A stretch of DNA of 64,000 nucleotides from Scolanthus callimorphus (taxonomy: Eukaryota > Cnidaria > Anthozoa > Actiniaria > Edwardsiidae): assembly GCA_033964015.1 (NCBI GenBank), contig CM066925.1, positions 13,314,204 through 13,378,203 of the forward strand, written 5' to 3'. Under the pieces are notes generated by a model that was not told the origin of the DNA, did not search any database, and saw only the letters and a list, made by a program, of their open reading frames with translations. Positions 1 to 14,300 of this stretch are shown in pieces. Position numbers and translations under genes: made by a program. How positions within the stretch are numbered: position 1 is the first letter of the stretch; each line of letters begins with the position of its first letter.

Positions 1-120
1 GGTTTTTTCCAGGATTTTCCTTAAAGTTCCAGGACTTTTCAAGAAGGAAATGAGAATCCAGGATATTCCAGGACGCGTACGAACCCGCTGTGCAAGGTGC
101 TAACTCTAGTTTAAGCTCAC

Positions 121-2340
121 CTCAGTCGGTATTCCAGAACCCATGTTCCTAGGCAGCGACGAAGACTTCTCTCGCGGACTCGAAGACGCACTAGGGAGGT
201 CACTCAACTCCGAAGTACTCCTCAGCACGCTCCGAGGCAGCGAGGCGCTCTTAGGCGTCTCCACCGACTCCATTCTCGCCATTCGACCATTTCCATCACT
301 GGATTTCTTATTTCCTTCGATAATCTCAGAAGCCGGTTCCAAGTCCTTTTTAACCCCATTTGGTAAACTCGACTTCATCAGTAGAGTGTTAACACGTTCC
401 AGCAAAGATGAAGTGCGACTTCTACCAGGGGACAGTTCAGGGGGTACAAGACCTTTCACCGGGGGAGGGGAAGGTTCTGGAGAGGAGTCCGATTTAAACG
501 AACTCGATGATAAATTCCTAGAACTCTCGTGCTTAAACACGAGGTATTTCTTCTCAATAGTCCTTTTCTCGCGATGGACGTCCTTTAAAATGTTCTCGAG
601 TTCTCGAATTTCTTTCCACATTTCTCGTCTGCTTCCCTTGGGCGATCTGTGAGGGACCTTCTCCTTATGGTATTTAACCTCGCCCTCTGTAATCTCCAAA
701 GTACCTTTTAGAATCTTATTCTCACGTCTCACGGCCTCGTTTTCTTCGCGATAACTCGCCAATTTCGCGCGATCCGACGAGTTCTGAAGCTGCGACTCGT
801 GGAGTTCAGATAACAAATTACTATTATTGTCCTGAGCTTGCTTGAGTGAGTTCTCTAAGTCGTTTAGTTTACTTTCTAGACATTGAACCATCGCCTGGTC
901 TGCACTGGACGCAGAACGTAGCGCTTTATTTTGCCTTTCAAGTTCCGTAAGTCTCACTTCCAACGCGTCCAACTCGAGCGCGGGAACTGGTACCTCGTCA
1001 TCAAGACACAACTTATCACTAGGGTGACCATAAATATCAACTTGAGCCCTTCGGGGGGTCCCATCAGTATGATTTTTGACCTCTTCTTCGAGTATCCTGT
1101 TTTCATTGTCAAGTTCTAAGCATTCCTTTTGAAGCTCGATATTTTCATTTTGAAGTTCACGAATTTGAGACTCGTACTCGACGCGCATGTTTAAGATTTC
1201 CTTCTCTAACATTTCGATTCGCTCAGAGAGGAAATCGCTCTCTCCTCGCTTTGTGGCATAGTCATGCTTAAGAGAGTTCATTGCGATTTCCATTTCGCTG
1301 ATTTTCTCTCGTAAGACGTAATATTCCTTCTCGTATTGCTTCATATCTTCAAGTTCTCCATGCAAACGATGATTCTCTTGCGCCACTTCATTTAAATCCA
1401 CTCTCATGCGATCAATAATACCGGACTCCGCCTCATCAAGCTCATCTCCAACCTTTAGAAAATGTTCATATTTCTGTACTTCTTCGGAAGCTATCTCAGC
1501 AATCGTCTCTTGTAGCTTCTCGTGGACTTTATGAGGTATCTCCTCCAGTGGTGTCCCTTCGTACGCCAGCTCAAGCCTCTCTTTTAGTAGCTGCAAAGTC
1601 TCGATTTTCGCCTGCTCAATTTGCAGCTTGAATTTTAACGCAGTAGTTTCGATAGAATTCAGATACAGCATAAACTGATCATTATCTTCGTCGAAACAAA
1701 CATCGTCCGGGCCTAAGCTCTCGTCATGAATAAAATTATCACTGACCTCATATTGAGAATCCACTTTATTGTCTACCGAGGATTTTTCACCTTCGGCCGC
1801 GCAGGAATCTGTTAAACTGTGAACAGATTTAGCTTTAGGAGGAGAAGAGTAAGACTCGCTTTTATCTTCGACGGGTAATCCATCGACCCGAGCAATGGTG
1901 GTCTTTTCATCTTCAGTTGTTGTCGCTTCAGGGGTCAGTAAACCACCAGATTTATTTGAAGTGTTCTCTAGAGATGAGATGACAGGATCGCGTTCACCAA
2001 ACTCGGCGAGTTGTCCAGATTTCGTTTTCATTTTCGACTCCTCGTGTTCCTCCTCGTGTTCTTCATTTACCGCATTCTCGCGTGATGTCGCCGACTCTGA
2101 ATCCTCGTTGCTTGATTTATCGTTTTGATGTTCATTCTTCGCTTCATCGACTTTTGGATTAAATTCTTTCTTTACCAAATCCTCGTTTACTGCAGTTCCA
2201 GTCACGTAATCAGATTGAGCTCCAGCCGACTCGGATCTCGCAGAACCACCCTCAGGTTCGCTTTTCGAGGAGTCCAAATCATTTGATCCCGAATTTTTTC
2301 CTGTTCTTTGCGTTGCTGCGTCGGCTTTCCCACCTACCAT
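121..2340 (-). CDS. Long coiled-coil frame, probably the tail of the CH-domain gene; runs off the window
   Basis: A 740-codon open frame. It opens MVGGKADAATQRTG with a good initiation context (A at -3, G at +4). The first 230 residues are acidic, Ser/Glu-rich and probably disordered. Residues about 235-480 are coiled coil (LKFKLQIEQAKIETLQLLKE, RVEYESQIRELQNENIELQK), followed by a second coiled-coil block (LENILKDVHREKRTIEKKY) and a Ser/Pro-rich tail with basic SP sites (PPPVKGLVPPELSPGRSRTS). The donor GAG/GTGAGC at 121 indicates that more exons lie outside the window. Whether it is a separate gene or the continuation of the CH frame is undecided. A CH-CH head with a coiled-coil tail would be a familiar design for an actin linker. 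Confidence 0.75.
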
Positions 2341-5300
2341 ACTCTCGCTTGGCTCAAACCCAGCCGTACATAACTCTTGTGCACGGCATCCAGCATGAAC
2401 TCCAGGAATCTTCGATCCACGGCGCTATACAGCTGATTAATTTGCTTGGTAGATAAATTGAGCGCTTCGTCCACTCCAGTGTTCAATAAATTCGCGTTAC
2501 AATCTGTAGCGTTTGGCTTCATGTTCTGCTGGGGGCTGGCTTTGATTGGTGACCTCGTTTTAACTGGTCGTCTTTGGAAAGGTTTCTGCAAGCGGGAAAT
2601 AGAAAACATTGCTAAGAGCGCTTTTTCCTCCATTGCAACGAAAACGTCTGTGAAAGAGGTCTTCTCTCGTGCGCTTGAGTTTTGAGACCGTTTTCGTTGC
2701 TGGAAGCATCCAGATTGCTTTATATTGCGTAGTAAAAAATAAATTAACAGTTTTGGATCACAGATTTTGACCTTGTGTCTAACGGAAACAAATGATACAA
2801 AGAATATAGGAATGTTGTTTTTGTCTAAGTTTCTTATGGAACTCAAAATACCGGAATTAAGGGTTAAATATTGTTGATCCAGGCACGACCATCTTTGAGC
2901 AAGCTTGACAATGACTAACTTTTTGCTGCCATCAAAAATCAACGCGGGTTTTTTCCTAAACCTCGGATCACATACGAAGTTATTCATATCACTTATGTAT
3001 CAAGTGTTTCTCATTCATATAGATATGCGGTTAACGATGAGCTATCTTTAATCAACTTTGTTTTAGTGAACCGTTAGTACTACACAAATTGATTGTTTTG
3101 ACTGCTCCAGGTAACAAAGTTTATATTATAAAAAATTCAATGGTCCAATAAAGCAATTCAAGATATCAGATGGCGAACGCGTAACAGAGAACTAACAGTC
3201 TTACAACGAGTTCATAAGAAAACGCAGCATTCCCATACAATTTATAGTCACATTTTCTGCTGTATCACTTTTTAAATCAGTGTGGCAAAAGATGATTTAA
3301 AAGGCGTACCATTTGATGATTGATAATAATAAATGCGAATTCGGCTCTAGCAAAACAAATTACTAAAATGATAATGCTCGTTGTGCAGCGCCTCGACGGG
3401 AGCTGAATTCAGAACCAAGAGCCCATAACCGATATATAATTTGTGCTGAAAACATATAAACAAAATTGTCTGACAAGTATCTGGGGTGAAAACAACGGAG
3501 AGCACTAATTCGAGTTCTTTTGATACAACTCACCATGAAAGATAACCGTCGCAAACGGCGTCAACCCAGTCATTCCAAAGACTCCGAGGCAATGCTGGCT
3601 CGTCAAAATATAACCGACGCCTGCAGAAAGGCCAAACAGGGCGCTACCTTGCGATATCAAATTTCCCGGAAACCGTGGGAATAGAGGAGAGGTATTCAGA
3701 TCTTTCTCGTATATTGCTCTTACATTCCAGATCAATTTGTCTCTTGAAATTCGGCGAGTGAGTTTTGGCTTCGAGTTTTACAACTGAAATCAGTTGGATA
3801 AAATCTGAAATTATTGTCAATATTATAACCTAGAAATTGGCGATTGACACCGAGGTTTGCGCGCGACACAAAACGGTGAATATCCTCGGATATTCCGAGT
3901 TACAGGAGCCAATCAGAGCGCGCGGAATTGGATATTCACTGGATTTGGTTGATATACTAAAGTCGAATGAGGAAACGTATAAAAAGCATTCGACTTAAAA
4001 AATATCAGAAACTTATAAGTAGGGCACTGATGAATTAGCATTTTTAGATGACACCGAGCTACCTTTTTTTTTACTGAAACAACGATAATTTGAATCCTGA
4101 TTTTCTTATAGCATACAAAAAAATTATGGCATTAATTTCTGTTCTGCCGAAATCTTGTTGCGATAACTGTTTAAATTGGTTATTTCGAGCGAACATTGAT
4201 TGTTTTGTTGCAAATCTAATACTTAAAAACGGAAAACTGTTTCTAAAAAAATACCTTGGTCTGTCAAAATGCACGACTAAATCAAAACAGATAAAGCTTA
4301 GAGATAAGCTTCTACACGTGGTCTCCTGAAATATCAGTGATTTTCTCGCTACTAGAAGACTACATGATAGTTTTGTAAACATTATTATAACTCAGTTTTC
4401 CGGCTACAAGAATAATTTTAATAAACCATGTACGACCCCCTACAGCCCTATATTGACCAATCAGATAACAGCGCTCGCGATATTATCCGCTAGGGGGTAG
4501 CCTGCTAGTAGGCGTTGGTTGGCTGTTTTTAGCCAGGTCGTTTTATGGCGAGAATCGAGCGAGAATCCCGATGTGGGCGCCACCTCGGTCTGCTACTAGG
4601 GGAGCTTCCGACAAACTCCTAACGATCCAAGAGACTTAAATTTAAATACAACGGTCAAATTATCTCTCGTATTGATGCCTTTTACTGTCTCTCGCCCGCA
4701 GTTAAACTCGCTGCCTCAAATTACCTCATTGTGTCCAATATATAGGAGTCATTAACTATAAAAATAAGTAGTTCCTCCTTGATTTGTTTGTATGATATGT
4801 TGTTTTACCTTCTGGAACTTTGGCGTCAGGGGCTGATATTTGACAGCTTGGAGCTGTTCTTGAAGTGCCTAAAAAAGAAAAGGGATAAAAACTCGTCAGA
4901 AAAAAGGGGCTGGGTCACGGCTATTTGAATAAATTTGTAAATATAACTTTGTTTTGTCATACCCAATTCACTTATATCACTTGATATTAGCCTAATAAGC
5001 AATGTAGGTAAGTTGTATCGACAAGGCTCAGCCGATTCTAGCATCAAACTCTGAAAACTGTTCATCAACAAATTTCAAAAACTCATCGGACTGCAGTTTT
5101 ACAGTGCAGTTTACAATCATGAGTGGGGTTACATATCATATATTGTAGTGAGTTCTGTCACTGAGCAAGCCTAGCGGTTCTTTAACGTCCATCATGATCA
5201 GCTTTGGTGTAGTGTATTGAGAGATACGGGACCTCGGTTTATTATCTCATCCGAAAGACGTGAAACACAGGAGAAACGACGAATCACAAGGTTAAAAACA

Positions 5301-8300
5301 GCAGAGAAAAATCCCAACTGGAATCGAACCCGGTGCACAGAGGTGACAGAGGCAAGTGCCTTAACGCTTCCCCACCCGTGATTCCCATCATGAGTATGAG
5401 GCCTTTTTCTCTCGCAGTATTTGGAGTGTGCGAGAGAAACATAGTTCTGGTATTTTCGCGTGCGCTTGTTGGGGTCTGTCTCTTTTGGCGCTAGAAGAAT
5501 TACTTTCTTCTGGAAACGACGAAACTGCGGCTGATATTCAACTTAGAATAAGAAAATAACCGCTAACATCCGATGTCAGAAATGTCTTGTTATTGAGCAA
5601 ATTGTCACAACCAAAAATATGCATAACTTTGCGCTGTAGAAGACTCAAATGTTGTTTCTATCGTATCGAATGTCAAGGCCAAAAACAAAAGTAGCGAAAA
5701 CACGGACTTGCGTACCATTGGCGGCACACCACAGGGATACCAAGCACATCTTATACTGACAACGGAAGTGCTAATCTTTGGGAGCATGGGTGACTGCACT
5801 AAGGGAAATCTTTTTGGGGAAGAGTGCAGTGGAGAAGAATTCGCTAAATCGCAAGGCACAGACAAATGTCGCAAGCCAAGTAACATTTTAGTCATTTGTT
5901 TTCATTTTATTTTCCTCTATACACCTTCGCCTCCTTTGCAGCCGCTGGCGTGTCGCTCTTTCCAGAGAAAGTGAAACGAGCGGCTGCGAAGGGGGCTATA
6001 TACACGTACCTGTGCTTTTACGAATTATACTTGCTTGATTTGCACCTTAGATCCGAAATCCGCCACACGCATTACTGTAAGCTTCATCAAATGTTGCGAT
6101 CGAAATGGTTGTTTTTCATTTTTTTTCTGTGCCTCAACTAACTTGCGTTACTTGTTGTTAAATGTTGTTTAGGGACAAAAATACTCTATCAATTCTTCAT
6201 AGAAATGAAACTGACCCAACATCAAATGTCACAAGATGCCATTGATTATTGAGTCACATCTTGTTGTGTACTCAGTGAGGGGTGGTCAAAACATGTTCGC
6301 AATATCTAAGGCACGTGCCTTAATCGTTATAAACGTATGCCTCCAAATATGGTTCGCAAGCCATATATGGAAGGGGCCAATATCACGTGTGTTGTCTATT
6401 TCAAATAACTGCACGTGACAGTGCAACTGAAAATCGCAATAAAGTAAAAAAAATTGCTTTCTTTTCTATGATATTTTAAACGGGATATTCAGTTGCCTAA
6501 GATAAAGTATTGCACAACCTTACAAATCGGCTCCAAATAGGCAAATAGCGTAAATAGCTGTTTTCAGGCATAGCCGATATATTTGCCGCTGAAGCGAAAA
6601 GAGAATAAACAGTATTCGTTTTCAGGTTCTTAGACGAAATAAAAATGAAGCTCTTGTCAGGAAATACATGTAACATTGTATCTTCAAGCAAACAAATAGC
6701 AAAAATATTATCAACAAGGGCGGCTTTGGAATCGAAATTCCAATGCAGCGATTTTAGTGAATAATAACATAGTGTACTAATAATTATCATGCATTAGTAA
6801 CTCCGATTCAAGGTCAAGTAATAATAATAATAAAAATAAAACAAATTATATAAAACAAAATTAACATTGTACCTGTATAGCTTCGTGGGACTTTGCTTGT
6901 TCCTCTACAAGGTTCTGTAGTGTTTTTGGAGACACTGCAAAATTAAATATAACTCAACTCAATATATATACCCCAAATAAACAGGCCGTAATTCCTGTTT
7001 TTGTATTCGAGCTTTCTAGAAAAACGTAAATACGCCAGATAATTATATGTGTAGCATTTTAGAGGCCGAGGATTAGCTTATAGAGTTTATGCGTTTATCT
7101 AGAAGCATGTACACTTCATTAATTGAAAGTAAATTCAAATGGCCTCTGTATTTGCGGACAATATTTTGGATTAAGAGGCAATAAAAATAACACTTGTCAA
7201 TGAAAATGTACCTCATGTCTTTAATAGCTGACAAGTGTTTATATATACAACACATGTATACGTATAAATATGATATATAGAGTATAATTTGATAGGGCAT
7301 AGATCCAAAGTTATTTTAAGTTGTGCGCCTGCTAAGATCATAACATAAAAAAATCGTCGGTGCCTCATGGTCTCGAATAAATGCGCGCTCAATCTAATTT
7401 CCATAGCACCATAAATCAACTGTTCACCACTTTGAATCTAATAAAGCGCAATTAAAAGGCAATGAAATGACATTTTCTAGAAACGTTTCTACCTGTTCCC
7501 GATTCTTCGCAGCTTTTCTCGCTGTTTTCTTCGTTTGAATCCATAAGAGGGCACTTCAACGAGAGTTTTGCAAACAATTCCAAAAATGAAAATACAAGTG
7601 TGCCTTCCCGCTCATGTTGAATTCTTCAGTGTTCAAAGACTGAGCTTTGGGGCTTCTTTTCCCAGCTTTAGCTCAATCCATTTGGTTGTTATATCGCCAT
7701 TATGTCGGGTTAAATACCGAACAGGATTTCAGCAATTTCGTGAATTTCGATTTACACTTATCTACGCATGTCTAATGACTTGCTCGGCAAAATAGCATCG
7801 CTGGTGGGTCACATAATCTACTGACCACAACAGTACAATATCAAAACGGCGAGGGTGGCAAATGGTTTAAGAATGTTTGTGATGTCCGGCCATAGAGTCG
7901 TGGTGAAGAAATTCGTAAAATACATTCATATTTTTCAGTTCTTTCACATTCCGAGTTTTCATGACCCTTTAGGAAGAAAGATATCACCCACGCAGACTTT
8001 TTCAATGTTGAAAATGATTTTCACACCTTCAAAAACTTGCTGAAGAAATCTATTGAAATTAAATACAGATCTACGTGCTATACATGAAGCTGAAATATTG
8101 TTCTTTAAAAAAAATGCATGACCAACCACAGCCACAGGGTTGTATCGGAGACTTTAACGCCAGAAATGCTGCGCGGTATTTTTATTAAGCAAGGAAAGAG
8201 TATCTAAAATAAATGGGAATGATGTTATTTTGGTAAAATTTTAGCCTTTACATTTTTATAAGCAATATAATATCAGTCAACTAGAATCCAATTTCATGGT

Positions 8301-11300
8301 GACAAATGGACCTTCTAATGCTATTCATTGGTCTAACCATCGGCGTAACGACCTTGGATATGTTCACTTTTTTAAATAAGAACGTTAATTTTCGCTCGAG
8401 GCTGGGCCAATGGCTTTGCCAAAGCCAAAAGATAAGCTCACTTCGAAGTACTAGCAGAACCTCATAAAGCAATATAGCTGGAATTTTTGAAATGATGTTT
8501 CTTGAAAATGGAAACGAATAGTGAGAAACAAGACAGTTTCAGCTGAGAAATCTCATCCCCAAGTTGCTTATCTAACGAGGACAAAAAGATTGTCCGACTG
8601 AGTTTAATATTCCATCAAATTCCATACCTAAAATTCTATGACTTATTAGGCCCCTTCAGTGGAAGTTCAAACACCCCAACTCCCTACGCAATCCCCCTCC
8701 CCCCCCCCCAAAAAAAAAACATAAAATCCTAAATCCATAGAGCGAAAAACTCTTTAAAAAATCCCTACAAAAATCCATACCCCCCAAAATAGGTCATACC
8801 TCCCTCATATGTTTATGCTCGTGTACCCCTCCCCTCCCCGGAATAAAAACTAATCAAGCGTTACTCACATGGAGTCACGATGTCGCCGTTGCTAGGCGGA
8901 CTCTTCAATGAATATGGCGATCTAACAGCCGGCCTGTCCGGTGTTAGTTTGTCCGGTGTACGGACCACACGCTTGTCCGGTGTTCGATGTTTAACTGGTG
9001 TACCACCTTTGTAGCTTTCTTCTCCCCTTTTCTCGCTTAACTGTAACATTATTTGTTAAACAAGAAAGATTCAGTTCAGTTCAGTTTTATTGTGCACTAT
9101 TTTGACCATAGTAGCTTAGAACTTTCGAGATGGTCACTGCCACTACTAATACAGAGGCTAACAAGTCATAAATTGGAGAAAAAAAGAAAAGATATAGTGG
9201 ATAAATTAATATATAGTAAAGTAGGTTTCAATTATGAACACATTATGACAATTGTTGTTAAAGAGCCTCTGTCAGCCTCCATTTTGTCAGCCTAGCAACA
9301 TACCGAGACAGAGAAAGCATCCATTTCCATCGGCTAATTTAGGGAATGTAGTGCAATATTTGCGATTGAATTCGATAAATGAATAAGGCTGCATTCATTA
9401 TGTATACTACAGGGGGGGGGGGGCAGAGGATTTTGAGGGGGGATCTTAAAATTTAGGAACTGGAAAAGGGGGGATGTCAAGATTTTTTCATACATGAAGG
9501 GGGGATGCATAGTTTTCTTGAGGTATTATATATATTTAAGACAAGGTTGTGCAGTTTGATAGTAAATGAAGGAAGGCTCAATTGTTGAACACCGAGTTTG
9601 AACCTCCTGAAGAAATATCACTTGCACTAAAATTCTCGTGTATTTACCCTCTTTCAACTGATATGTTGAAAAAAAGCTGCGCTTAAAACATCGTAAAAGT
9701 CCTTCTTGTTTTACCACAATTCCTCGAAGTCCTTTTCGTTGACTTTTGTCTGCCAGAGTTTTGACCAAGAGGGGGGAATCGTAAAACATATGTTGTGATG
9801 TGTTGTGCCTTGGTGGGATCTGAAAATTTTGCATTGTCAAAAAAATCCTCTGCCCCCCCCCCCCCCCCCCCCTGTAGTATACATAATGAATGCAGCCTAA
9901 TAAAACTTCGTTTTTAGAAGACTATTTCGAGATTTCTACACGTAAATCGTTATCTGATATCGACTGAAAAAGGTCGGTTTACATTCACGCTCTGGGCCAA
10001 TCAGGTCCTTGCCCTGTTCATCTAGTGCGAACTTGATGTCTATTGCAGTTAACTGGATTTTCAGTCGCAAGTCGCGACGAAAAGCCAGTTGACTGCTGCA
10101 CTGGAGCCGGGACAGGGCAATACCTGATTGGCTTAGATGGTTTGACAGGCGGAACAGAAAAACCCAAAGCGACTTTTGAAAATGCGAAGTGTGAAAGAAT
10201 GAATTGGCTATAAACTTTGTCGCGACAGTTTTTCTCATACATGTTTCAGTTATTCCAAATCACTAGTGTAATCTATCTGTCATATTCAATGCGATTTGTG
10301 TTGTGCTCAAATTCGCATCAAGTTGCAAACTGTTTCAAACACCTGAAAACTTGCGATATCGTGCGTCAAAAATAGCCGATTTCGCGTCGAATTAATTGAC
10401 ATCTCATTTACACTAGCAATGTTTTCGAGTCCAAGTGTAAACATGCCTTAAAACGTACCTTGCGACGCAAGACTGCGAGATAAATTAGTAAAGTGTGTTC
10501 ATCTAAAGTTCCGTCAAGTAAAGCTTCTGGCCTGAAAGGGATAGAAGAAAAAAGAAGGTATGTCGAGTGGAGAAGTACAATAGAGAAGTTCCGACAAATG
10601 CTGGGATTTGTGAAGCGATTGGCGACGGCAATTCGCGCGGTCTTGACGGCCGGCGGTTTCACTGGTCTGGTTTTCTACGGAGGACACTATATAGTGTACC
10701 ATATATGAAGGATCTACCCTGGTTATAATCTGCAGACAATCGCAAACTCGTTAGTCCGGCCTTGCGCGCTACAGATACTGATGAAATGGAGTTTGCTGAA
10801 TCTCCTTCACTCAGATCATTCCAGTAATGCCCGTAGATGTGATAGGCAGCCTTTAAATTTTCGAGCGAGCACGGCTTGTGATACTGATCGTCAGGATAGA
10901 TGAAGTACTGCCGCTTACCGTATAATACAAGCAGGAACACCAAGGTCCCTCTCGGCAACTTCTAATACCGTCCTTAGATCATCAGCTGTCAAGAACTGTA
11001 TGAAAGAAGGAAATTTAAAAGTTGATCCCAGGAATTGAACAGAAAATTGTGCGGGATGACACACTTTTTCTTCCCAACGACCAAATTTGTATTTATTATA
11101 GCCACAGTGTCGCGAAATTATTGGACAAATATTGCATGAATTTTGCCAGTAAACCTAATTATTTTCCGCAATGGCCAAACTCATATTGTTTTTTTTTTTG
11201 GGTACAATTAAGGTACTTTGTTCTAGGCGTATAATAAATAGGCATGAGGAGCATCCAGGAGGACACTTGGTACATTTTGCCCCAATGAGCATTCAGTACT

Positions 11301-14300
11301 ATTTTTATACAAACCTCTTTGTTCAAGGTGTTTTTATCCAGTACACAATGTTTAGATAAGACTTGAGAGAGCAGAACACCACTTTGGAAACTGTAAGAAG
11401 AAAAATGAGCAAAGGGTCATAAATCAACAATGCATCGTATAGGGTACCTCAAGTACATGTAATATATGGACATCCTTATATGGAAGTCATACGACAACCC
11501 TTACTCCCGACACTCCCCCCTTTTGGAGCTACTATACATTGCAGACTAGAATGTTTATGACTGCATTAGGCAAAATCAGAAACATGTAATGGACTTCATT
11601 TTTAATAACTTTATGTTTCTGGCAAAACTGAAAATAGCAATTCTCCTACCTTTCTAGAAAAGGGCCTTTTGAGTCAATAAGAATCTGAGGTAGCTCCTTT
11701 ACAATCCATTCCAGCAGAAACCTTTTGCCCATACTGATGGTGCGCTGGTATGCTGCCCGACCTGGAATTAGGTTATTAACAATGAGCACCAAGAAGTTTG
11801 ATATATTGTATTGAATATGGATATCACACAAGGGATATGGGTACAGGCCCGTAGCCAGAAAAAAAAATTGTTACTGAGGTAGAGTGAGCCAGATTTCCAT
11901 TTTTCTGTGACTAATGGTTAAGGCTGGTTTAAATTTCATTTTAAATTTGGTTCTGGTTCTTTCCATACAAAAACCATTTTACCAAGGCGAGTGCCTCACT
12001 CGCCTCATGCTGGCTACGGGCCTGGTAGAGATGTCTGTTCTCGGAAAAGGATGGTTGTTCATCAGGATTGCTACCAAAACCTCAAAACTTTCAGCTAATT
12101 TCAAACTTGTGTTCCATCTTACTTGGTGCATGAACATCAAAGTGTAGGATAATGAGCCACAGTAGATCAAGCATTGCCTTCAGGTCTCCCTCTTCTACAT
12201 CTGAAACAAAAATGGTACATGGATTGCATTTTTGTCAAGTGTGTAGATGGATATAAGATGCAACTGACTGTCTGAACAGGTCAAAATGCCTGCATCATAT
12301 TTATTACCTTTAGCTGAGAGGACTGTGCTGTCAATTCCTTTAGTTTGTAGAAAATCTAAGACCAAGGACGCTTGGCTGGATGCACACTCAGATTCACCCT
12401 AGTATGGTAATGCAGGAAATAAGAGAAAATGCACTCATTTTTAATTACATCCCCTCAGGCAAAAAATGTGTGAGAATTTCTGATTCTCACACTCCAAATC
12501 AGTTGCCTCTGCATCCTGCAACCACACGTTTTACATTAATGGCAAATATCCCCAGCATTTGGGAAAGGGAGGGTCACAATTACCAAAAATGTATGATTAC
12601 CCTGATGGGACCATGTTTGGAACTTGTTGTTATTAACTACATTTTTTATCCAACAATAATGTTATATCATGGTACTAAAATATTGGACTAAAAATTAGGT
12701 ACCTTCTTTTCATTAAGAACATAACCTGTTGCCTTGGCAACCAGTTCACACATTGTCTTGCCATCCTTCAAGTCATAAGCCAGAGTTTCCGGAAACACTG
12801 AGGACTGCGGAAGAAAGCTCTTAATCCATGCAGTGTACACCTGAGAAAAGACAATAGTAATCTATATGAGATTACGCTCACTTAGACTGGTACTTATTCT
12901 TAAAAGACATTCAACTCCCTGCTGTTTAATATCCTGTTTCATCTTCCTTTGTGTTAGTCAATGCATTGCATGATCAGCACAATTGATGGCTGCAAGAACT
13001 AGCACCCCTGCTGGGCCTATCTCTGTGCAGCCCATTTGTGTTGGTCATGCAACACTTGCAGTGAACAACACTCATGTAGTTTATAGGGCTCACCATTTAG
13101 CAACTGATTCTTAAATATGAGTCATTAAACCACAAGATCAGCTGATCAGAATGACAACCAAGACAAACATTTTTATCCCAACTCATAGGAAATGAGATTT
13201 TTGAAAGCAAGATTTCATCTCTGGTGACACAATAACTTTTCAACTCCAGTCTGACACCATCTGGTAACTAATATAAATATAAGGGTAAATTCTCTGACAA
13301 CTATGTTTTCCAGCTTGGTGTCCACTATTATCATGATTTTGGCCAACTGGCAACTGATTAGTTAATTTTGGGCCATGCTCTAATCTCACTCTTCCATACA
13401 TCAAATCTCCAAATGTAGAGCCATTTTTATAATGCTCTGATTCCTGACATCCCTGAAACTAAAATATGTGTTGTGAAGATTTTCAAGTATAGCAGAAAAT
13501 CTTCAGGAGCTAGAAAGCCAATAACTTTCTCAGTATTTCTGTAATTTATTGAGTTGACAGGTATCTTGACCTACCAAAATTGTCAAATGAATATCTATCA
13601 ACTTTTCTGCATTTTGTGACCAGTTTCAAGTGAAAAAATAGAATATAAAGATTACTTTAAGTGTCATATACACCATCAGTGAGTATATCAACAAAATCCT
13701 TATGGTTCATGGGGTTAATTGATTCTAACCATTGTGCTAAACAGAGTTTATGGATTAATGTGTTTTCTTCTTCTTCTTCTTCTTTTTATAGCTTTATATG
13801 CAATAATAATAATACTCACTGCTTTGTTATCATTTTATATAATCAGAAAATCGGATTCAGTAAGATTTAACGACTTCGAATTTATAAACATGGTTACTAC
13901 TTCCAAATAACTTTTAAAGTTTATATAGATGATTGCGCTATCAGCAATTTGTTATCGATGACCCCGGGCCCCTTTTCGCTTTGATAAATAAACTATCCCA
14001 AATCCAGCTAAATGAAAAGTTTGAAAGTTTGAAATTCTAAAGACACGATAATAAAAGAATTTTCAATAGAGATTTATAAGAATTTTCTTTTATTATAAAG
14101 GATTTGGCTGTTTTGTTGTGTTAACAGCGGTTTGGCTAAAAACCAAATCTTCAATCAAGAAAGCAAACAATCTTGTCTTGGGACGCCATTCTCAACTAAA
14201 ACGCTGCCCATATCCGTATCACTGCAAATTACGATAATAATTCTCAAGTGGGATAGATTTAAGATTTCCATATAGATCTAATTACTTACCGTTGTAGAAT

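Noticed and set aside
5605..5974. Opposed 96- and 88-residue frames
   Set aside because: Neither has splice context, domain or coiled-coil character; probably chance frames in a CH-gene intron.
10659..10958. 99-residue minus-strand frame between CH exons
   Set aside because: It overlaps exon 10919-10995 in another frame. The CH-domain reading with correct phases is clearly better, and the rest lies in the intron.
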